A stretch of 6,019 nt of DNA, from positions 1 to 6,019 of the forward strand of contig JAFVWG010000102.1 of NCBI GenBank assembly GCA_017501805.1. The letters are read 5' to 3'. Source of the stretch: Oscillospiraceae bacterium. Its GTDB lineage: Bacteria; Bacillota; Clostridia; Oscillospirales; Oscillospiraceae. Numbering within the stretch: the first letter of the stretch is position 1; every line of letters starts with the position of its first letter. Below are positions 5,933 through 6,019 of the stretch, in pieces. The position numbers and the translations under genes were made by a program. A model generated the notes under the pieces. That model had not been told where the DNA came from. It ran no database searches and saw nothing but the letters and a program-made list of their open reading frames with translations.

Positions 5933-6019
5933 CGACGAACCCGAAAGCAAGGACCACCAAATCCGAAGCGACGTAGCGATCGCCGAAGAGTGGACCATGC
6001 GAAAGGAACCGCCGGAGCC
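5832..6019 (+). CDS. Start of the next early gene, 3' part outside the window
   Basis: From GTG 5832 the +3 frame is open to the window edge, giving 62 codons that begin MEAMSNLLATAMSAPLSRAEK and run on through an acidic stretch (NDDEPESKDH) to IAEEWTMRKEPPE. It has a strong ribosome binding site at 5818, and an alternative ATG at 5841 lies in the same frame but too far from it. The first 101 bases overlap the initiator gene in another frame. After 5932 it is the only long + strand frame, with the same A-rich, T-poor composition as its neighbours. The visible part has no recognisable motif. In this position Gram-positive phages often encode a DnaC/DnaI-like helicase loader, whose N-terminus is variable, so that is a reasonable but unproven guess. 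Confidence 0.6.
   Translation, partial: MEAMSNLLATAMSAPLSRAEKAEMEPLQVSSQNDDEPESKDHQIRSDVAIAEEWTMRKEPPE

Overview
This window looks like the early (recombination and replication) module of a temperate phage or prophage of a Gram-positive host, most likely a Clostridia-type Firmicute from a gut-like environment. The reasons are: all genes lie on the + strand, packed with overlaps or very short gaps; starts are preceded by strong AGGAGG-type ribosome binding sites, two of them driving GTG starts and a third a probable GTG start; and the gene content is a Rad50-like ATPase, a RecT annealase and a DnaD/replisome-organizer-like initiator. The host assignment is inference from gene style; no integrase, structural gene or attachment site is present to fix it. 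The coding strand is rich in A and poor in T throughout.

Layout. Positions 1-619 hold a secreted SleB-type cell wall hydrolase whose start codon probably lies only two bases outside the window. A 92-residue acidic protein of unknown function follows (634-912). Then come a 665-residue Rad50/SbcC-like ATPase with a CPTC zinc hook (887-2884), an ASCH-domain protein fused to a small Cys-rich zinc motif and ending in a sliding-clamp-binding-like peptide (2865-3323), and a RecT single-strand annealing protein (3348-4409). These are followed by a YycJ/WalJ-like metallo-beta-lactamase-fold hydrolase translationally coupled to RecT (4409-5110), a replication initiator with an N-terminal winged-helix-like domain and a phage-type C-terminal domain (5129-5932), and the start of another gene overlapping its end (5832 to the window edge). 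There is no gap above 25 bases between genes, and no tRNA, rRNA, CRISPR array, insertion sequence, clear promoter or clear terminator was seen.

How it may work together. The initiator gene carries a cluster of 11-bp-spaced AAGCACC direct repeats in its linker-coding part. This resembles the in-gene origins of lambda-like and many Gram-positive phages, so the window probably includes the phage origin. RecT needs an end-resecting partner, yet no recognisable RecE/YqaJ/lambda-exo nuclease and no Mre11/SbcD partner for the Rad50-like ATPase is visible. The metallo-hydrolase encoded directly behind RecT is the obvious candidate nuclease. The ASCH protein with a QLTLF tail could be tethered to the replication clamp. 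The most interesting inference is therefore a recombination-replication unit (Rad50-like ATPase, clamp-tethered ASCH protein, RecT, MBL hydrolase, initiator plus origin) in which several usual parts are replaced by less familiar ones.
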